Positions 6,156-9,399 of a stretch of DNA of 9,399 bases are shown here, in pieces. The DNA comes from Gracilibacteraceae bacterium. Lineage in GTDB: Bacteria; Bacillota; Desulfitobacteriia; Desulfitobacteriales; Syntrophobotulaceae. Under the pieces are notes generated by a model that did not search any database, was not told where the DNA came from, and worked only from the letters and a program-made list of their open reading frames with translations. The stretch's first letter is position 1; the number at the start of each line of letters is the position of its first letter. Where the stretch lies: positions 1 to 9,399 of the forward strand of contig JAIRRL010000161.1 of assembly GCA_031255985.1 (NCBI GenBank), read 5' to 3'. Position numbers and translations under genes: made by a program.

Positions 6156-6261
6156 GTCTGACAAAAAAATATGCAGGCGATGCCGCTCCGGGCAGGCGGG
6201 TAACGGATTCGCGCCGCGAATCGGCCTGCGGCGGGCGGGCTTCAGGAGGAGGCGGAAAAGG
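6156..6261 (+). ncRNA. Structured rplU mRNA leader (candidate L21-type autoregulatory leader)
   Basis: About 106 bases lie between the predicted transcription start and the L21 ATG. A hairpin GATTCGC-GCC-GCGAATC (6206-6222) sits inside an outer stem GCAGGC (6192-6197) with GCCTGC (6224-6229). An earlier copy of GCAGGC (6173-6178) can compete for the same partner, so two alternative folds exist. CCGCTCC (6183-6189) can pair with the ribosome-binding segment GGAGGCGG (6248-6255), with one bulged G. L21 leaders regulating rplU are known in Bacillota; a match to that RNA family was not tested. Confidence 0.5.
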
Positions 6262-6585
6262 ATGTACGCGGTTATTATGACCGGCGGCAAGCAGTACCGG
6301 GTAAGTCCCGGCGATGTGCTTAAAGTGGAGAAACTGGCGCTTGAGGCGGGCGCTGCGGTTGAATTGACGGAAGTGTTGCTTGTGGCGCGGGAGGAAGGCT
6401 TGCTGATCGGCGCTCCCTTGGCGCCGGGGGCGGTAGTGCGGGCTAAAGTGCTGGAACACGGCAAGGGAAAAAAAGTTATCGCTTTTCGCTACAAGCCCAA
6501 AAAACATGTGCGCGTGAAGCGCGGTCACCGGCAGCCTTACACGAAAATTCTGATTGAGAGTATCGAGGTCAATGACGCGGCCTGA
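6262..6585 (+). CDS. rplU: 50S ribosomal protein L21 (bL21)
   Basis: The 107-residue bL21 is a 23S rRNA-binding protein of the large subunit. Seen: MYAVIMTGGKQYRVSPGD at the N-terminus, and the C-terminal rRNA-binding block FRYKPKKHVRVKRGHRQPYTKILIESI (about 72-98), both diagnostic. The length matches the family (about 103). The start at 6262 is chosen because homology begins there and AGGAGG lies 9 bases upstream; the frame stays open back to 6052 but that part covers the leader and tRNA end. It is the first gene of the operon, 26 bases before rpmA. In many Bacillota a prp (ysxB) gene sits between L21 and L27; here there is none. Confidence 0.98.
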   Translation: MYAVIMTGGKQYRVSPGDVLKVEKLALEAGAAVELTEVLLVAREEGLLIGAPLAPGAVVRAKVLEHGKGKKVIAFRYKPKKHVRVKRGHRQPYTKILIESIEVNDAA

Positions 6586-6611
6586 AACTGAGGGGAAAGA
6601 AGGGAAACCGC

Positions 6612-6890
6612 ATGGCGCATAAAAAAGGAATGGGCAGCACCCGCAACGGGCGCGACAGCCAGGCGCAACGCCTCGGCGTGAAGCGCGCGGACGGGCAGTT
6701 TGTTACCGCCGGCAATATTTTGGTTCGGCAGCGAGGCTCGAAAATTCATCCGGGCAATAACACGGGCATCGGCCGGGACGACACGATTTTCGCCCTGATC
6801 GACGGTTATGTGAAGTTTGAGCGCCGGGACAAATACCGCAAAAAAGTAAGCGTTTACGCGCGGGACCCGGTTGCGGCCGCGGCGGATTGA
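6612..6890 (+). CDS. rpmA: 50S ribosomal protein L27 (bL27), without N-terminal extension
   Basis: The 92-residue bL27 has an N-terminal tail that reaches the peptidyl transferase centre. Seen: MAHKKGMGSTRNGRDS at the start, AQRLGVKRADGQFVTAGNILVRQRG (about 18-42) and the C-terminal FERRDKYRKKVSVY. Unlike the usual Bacillota form, which begins with a short hydrophobic-ended peptide (for example ...LQFFA) removed by the Prp protease, this one begins directly with MAHKKG, as in Proteobacteria. The tail ends in an Ala-rich ARDPVAAAAD. GAAGGG lies about 7-12 bases before the ATG. The TGA stop overlaps the predicted TTG start of the next gene. Confidence 0.97.
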   Translation: MAHKKGMGSTRNGRDSQAQRLGVKRADGQFVTAGNILVRQRGSKIHPGNNTGIGRDDTIFALIDGYVKFERRDKYRKKVSVYARDPVAAAAD

Positions 6891-7417
6891 ACGAAGGAGA
6901 GCGGCGTCTTTTTCTGCAAGGGACGGATTTTTTCCGGCGGCAGCGGCATGATTTTCTCAATGCCATGCAGATTGTCCGGGGACACGTCCAGTTGGGCAAT
7001 CCGGAAAAGGCGCTGGCCTGCATAGAGGAAACGGTGAAAGCCCTCGCTCCGCAGCAGGAAATCTCGCGGATCGCGGAGGAATTGCTTCAGGCGCTGATAT
7101 TACATTGGTATCTTGAACTGAGCGGTCACGGCGCGCAAGTTTCCGTCCGGGTGGCGGAAGAGTTCGGCGGTTTGACCGCTGTTTGCGCTGAAGACGGGCC
7201 GGCGGCGGCGTTTCAGGCTTTTATCGCTGCATGCGCGGCGGCGACGGGCTGCGGTCAGGAAGGCGGCGGTCAAAGTGGCGGCGGCGGCGAAATTTCGCTT
7301 ACGGCTGTGATTGAGCTTACGGCGGAGGGCGGATTGGCCTGCCGCTATTTGTTTGGCCGGGAAGGCGAAAAGCCGCAGGAGCGGCTTTTTCAGTTCCGGG
7401 ATTCTGTAGATGTTTGA
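6887..7417 (+). CDS. Spo0B-like phosphotransferase-type protein
   Basis: The 176-residue protein begins with a Spo0B-type helical hairpin: RRQRHDFLNAMQIVRGHVQLGNPEKALACIEETV (about 17-50). His21 in RHDFLN aligns with the phosphorylated histidine of Spo0B and of sensor kinases with the same dimerisation domain. The C-terminal part has no recognisable N/G1/G2 ATP-binding boxes, so it resembles Spo0B (a phosphotransferase without kinase activity) rather than a kinase. It has a Gly-rich stretch GQEGGGQSGGGGE (about 124-136). Start: the only codon before His21 that can initiate with the usual alternatives is TTG at 6887, which overlaps the rpmA TGA; no Shine-Dalgarno sequence precedes it, so translation is probably coupled. 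Its place between L27 and Obg matches spo0B of Bacillus. Whether the organism sporulates cannot be told. Confidence 0.8.
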   Translation: MNEGERRLFLQGTDFFRRQRHDFLNAMQIVRGHVQLGNPEKALACIEETVKALAPQQEISRIAEELLQALILHWYLELSGHGAQVSVRVAEEFGGLTAVCAEDGPAAAFQAFIAACAAATGCGQEGGGQSGGGGEISLTAVIELTAEGGLACRYLFGREGEKPQERLFQFRDSVDV

Positions 7418-7455
7418 CGGGTTTTTATGGCTGCGGCAGCCGGTATTTTGAGATT

Positions 7456-8724
7456 ATGTTTTATGATCAGGCAAAAATTTATATCCGCGGCGGCGACGGC
7501 GGTTCCGGCGTCGTTTCTTTCCGGCGGGAAAAATATGTCCCGCTCGGAGGGCCGAACGGCGGCGACGGCGGCAACGGCGGCGATATTTTGCTCACGGCCG
7601 ACGAAGGACTGCGCACATTGGCCGATTTTCGCTACCGGCGTCATTACCGGGCGGATCGGGGCGAACACGGGCAAGGCAAGGACAGGCGCGGCAAAAACGC
7701 CCTCCCGCTGACTTTGCGCCTGCCGGTCGGTACGGTGGCCCGCGACGAAGAGACGGGTGAACTCATCGCCGATTTGACCGGACACGGGCAAACGGCGCTG
7801 GCGGCGCGGGGCGGCCGCGGGGGACGGGGCAACGCCCGTTTTATCAGCAATAAAAACAAGGCGCCGACCACGGCGGAAAGAGGGGAGCCGGGGCAGGAGC
7901 GCTGGCTGCGCCTGGAGCTGAAACTGCTGGCGGACGTGGGGCTGGTCGGTCTGCCCAACGCCGGCAAATCAACGCTCATAGCGCGCGTATCGGGCGCCCG
8001 GCCGAAAATAGCCGATTATCCTTTTACGACGCTGACGCCCCATCTCGGCGTGGTGCAAACCGAAGAGGACAGTTTTGTCATGGCCGACATTCCGGGCCTG
8101 ATCGAGGGAGCGCATAAAGGCGCCGGCCTGGGGCACGAGTTCCTGCGCCATATAGAGCGCACGCGCCTGCTGGTGCATGTGCTGGATATGACGGGGGCGG
8201 ACGGGCGCGAGCCGGCGGATAATCTGCGCGTGATTAACGAGGAACTGCGCTTGTACAGCCCGGCTCTCGCGGCCCGCCCCATGCTCATCGCCGCCAATAA
8301 AACGGATGTGAGCGAGGCGGCGGAACACTTAGGCCGTTTGCGGCGGGAGGTCGGCGGCGCCTATGAAATTTTCCCTCTGTCGGCGGCGACGGGCGAGGGG
8401 GTGCGGCCGCTCATTTACCGTTTGAGCGCCCTTTTGGCTTCTTTGACGGCCGCAGAGCCGGAAGCGGCGGCGACGGAGCATTATTTCAGCCCGGCGGCGC
8501 CGGAGGATCGGTTCGTGATTACCCGGACGGAGGAAGCGTTTGTCCTGAGCGGAGCGGAGATTGAGCGCCACGCCGCGATGGCCTGGCTGGAAACGGATGG
8601 CGGCGTACAGAGATTCCAGAATATTATGAAAATGATGGGCGTGGACGAGGCCCTGATCGCCGCCGGAATCGCCGCCGGCGATCAGGTGTTGATCGGCAAA
8701 CTGCGGCTGGAATGGGCGGATTGA
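7456..8724 (+). CDS. obg: GTPase Obg (ribosome assembly / stress GTPase)
   Basis: The 422-residue Obg/CgtA is a GTPase that binds the 50S subunit and links ribosome maturation with (p)ppGpp and, in Bacillus, with Spo0A activation. Seen: the glycine-rich Obg fold at 1-158 (MFYDQAKIYIRGGDGG, LGGPNGGDGGNGG); G domain with GLPNAGKS (165-172), TT (191-192), DIPG (211-214), NKTD (281-284) and SAATG (309-313); and the C-terminal OCT domain (about 350-420). The frame is open upstream to a TTG at 7414, but homology starts at the ATG at 7456. The Shine-Dalgarno sequence before it is weak (TGAGATT). It lies 38 bases after the Spo0B-like gene and overlaps the most upstream ispE start by 13 bases. Confidence 0.98.
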   Translation: MFYDQAKIYIRGGDGGSGVVSFRREKYVPLGGPNGGDGGNGGDILLTADEGLRTLADFRYRRHYRADRGEHGQGKDRRGKNALPLTLRLPVGTVARDEETGELIADLTGHGQTALAARGGRGGRGNARFISNKNKAPTTAERGEPGQERWLRLELKLLADVGLVGLPNAGKSTLIARVSGARPKIADYPFTTLTPHLGVVQTEEDSFVMADIPGLIEGAHKGAGLGHEFLRHIERTRLLVHVLDMTGADGREPADNLRVINEELRLYSPALAARPMLIAANKTDVSEAAEHLGRLRREVGGAYEIFPLSAATGEGVRPLIYRLSALLASLTAAEPEAAATEHYFSPAAPEDRFVITRTEEAFVLSGAEIERHAAMAWLETDGGVQRFQNIMKMMGVDEALIAAGIAAGDQVLIGKLRLEWAD

Positions 8725-9399
8725 GCAGGTTGAGCGTGTTGGACGGGCCAGGCGGATTGAGCGGCGGTTCGGCGGCCGGCCCGGCGGTGGAGACCGCCAG
8801 CGCCAAGATCAACCTGGCGCTGGCGGTGGGAAAGCCGCGCCCCGACGGTTATCACGCCTTGCAAACGGTGATGCAGACGGTTTCCCTGGCGGACAAAGTG
8901 AAGGTAACGCCGCTGCCGGGGGTGAAGGAGATCCGCTGTCGTTGCGTCCGGGCGGGCGCGGGGGCGGACACGGGCGCGGATAGGGCGGCGGAAATGGGCG
9001 CGGCGGCGGACATGGACGAGTTGAGCGGGCCGGACAACCTGGCGGTGACGGCGGCGCGCAGTTTCGAGGAGGAGTTGAGCCGGGCGGCGGGGCGGGGTTT
9101 GCCGTTCGGATTGGATATATACATAGAAAAAAACATACCCGTCCGGGCGGGGCTGGGCGGCGGCAGCGCCGACGCGGCGGCGGTTCTGCGCGCTGTGAAC
9201 CGGTTGGCGGGAGCGCCGCTTGGCTGGGCGGCGCTGGAAGCGGCGGCCCGGCGCTGCGGTTCGGACGCGCCTTTTTGTCTGCGGGGCGGAACCCAGTGGG
9301 CGGAAGGAACGGGGACGACCCTCAGACCGCTGCCGCCGCCGCCGCCGCTGCCGGTGGTGGTGGTCAGCCCGGCCGCCGGGGTGAGTACGGCGGAAGCCT
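8712..9399 (+). CDS. ispE: 4-diphosphocytidyl-2-C-methyl-D-erythritol kinase (partial, 3' end outside window)
   Basis: This GHMP-family kinase of the non-mevalonate (MEP) isoprenoid pathway phosphorylates the 2-hydroxyl of CDP-methylerythritol. The frame is open to the right edge. Seen: ASAKINLALAVGKPRPDGYHALQTVMQTVSLAD (from 8796), the GHMP ATP loop PVRAGLGGGSADAAAVLRAVN (from 9138), RRCGSDAPFCLRGGTQWAEGTG, and SPAAGVSTAEA at the edge, all IspE-like. Oddities: an insertion of about 20 Ala/Gly/Asp-rich residues (about 8949-9032) before PDNLAV, and a proline run LPPPPPLPVVVV. Start uncertain: the ATG at 8712 overlaps obg by 13 bases and adds 25 residues (MGGLSRLSVLDGPGGLSGG...) not usual in the family; the GTG at 8787 gives the usual family length. 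Neither has a clear Shine-Dalgarno sequence. Confidence 0.93.
   Translation, partial: MGGLSRLSVLDGPGGLSGGSAAGPAVETASAKINLALAVGKPRPDGYHALQTVMQTVSLADKVKVTPLPGVKEIRCRCVRAGAGADTGADRAAEMGAAADMDELSGPDNLAVTAARSFEEELSRAAGRGLPFGLDIYIEKNIPVRAGLGGGSADAAAVLRAVNRLAGAPLGWAALEAAARRCGSDAPFCLRGGTQWAEGTGTTLRPLPPPPPLPVVVVSPAAGVSTAEA
8715..8762 (+). repeat. Duplicated 12-mer GGCGGATTGAGC at the obg/ispE junction
   Basis: GGCGGATTGAGC occurs at 8715-8726, where it contains the obg stop TGA, and again at 8751-8762, 36 bases later and in the same ispE frame, so that it encodes Gly-Gly-Leu-Ser twice. GCGGATTGA also ends rpmA at 6882-6890. It could be a small duplication that lengthened the obg/ispE junction. Confidence 0.6.

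Noticed and set aside
6115..6749. Minus-strand frames over rplU and rpmA
   Set aside because: They are antisense shadows of well-identified ribosomal protein genes.
7250..7300. GGCGGC-type repeats in the Spo0B-like gene as a repeat array
   Set aside because: They are irregular Gly-codon runs in GC-rich coding sequence, with no spacer-repeat regularity, so not a CRISPR or minisatellite.
7414..7455. Upstream TTG start for Obg at 7414
   Set aside because: It adds 14 residues not found in Obg; the family begins MFYDQAKIYI at 7456.

Overview
The window reads as chromosomal DNA of a GC-rich anaerobic member of the Bacillota (Clostridia or Negativicutes grade). Three things suggest this. The order is L21, L27, a Spo0B-type phosphotransferase-like gene, then Obg, which is the Bacillota arrangement. 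An Ech-type (complex I-related) hydrogenase membrane module is present. Promoters are close to the sigma-A consensus and lie in AT-rich gaps between GC-rich genes. The exact genus cannot be told from the sequence alone.

Left part (1-4168, minus strand). A strong promoter drives a NuoL/EchA-like antiporter subunit, followed with a 1-base overlap by a NuoH/EchB-like subunit that runs off the left edge. The rest of the hydrogenase (small and large subunits, ferredoxin-like subunits) should lie beyond the window. Upstream sits a 14-helix MFS exporter of the DHA2 (EmrB/QacA) type on the same strand.

Middle part (4169-6061). A 334-base divergent gap holds several inverted and direct repeats. It separates the exporter from a plus-strand acetamidase/formamidase family gene. 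A 63-residue cysteine-rich protein of unknown function follows. Then comes a tRNA cluster: tRNA-Gly(CCC) on the minus strand, and tRNA-Leu(GAG) plus tRNA-Arg(ACG) on the plus strand. The two divergent tRNA units have their own recognisable promoters, and the plus-strand pair ends in a hairpin terminator.

Right part (6121-9399, plus strand). A perfect-consensus promoter and a structured leader precede a compact operon: rplU (L21), rpmA (L27), a Spo0B-like gene, obg, and ispE (cut by the right edge). Most joints are tight or overlapping. Ribosomal protein genes, a ribosome-assembly GTPase and an isoprenoid-pathway kinase are therefore probably co-transcribed.

No CRISPR array, insertion sequence or phage gene was seen. 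The most notable points are the joint absence of the Prp protease gene and of the L27 N-terminal extension it cleaves, the structured rplU leader, a repeat-bearing obg/ispE junction with a low-complexity insertion in IspE, and several palindromes in the gaps. I did not find a clearly new multi-gene system.
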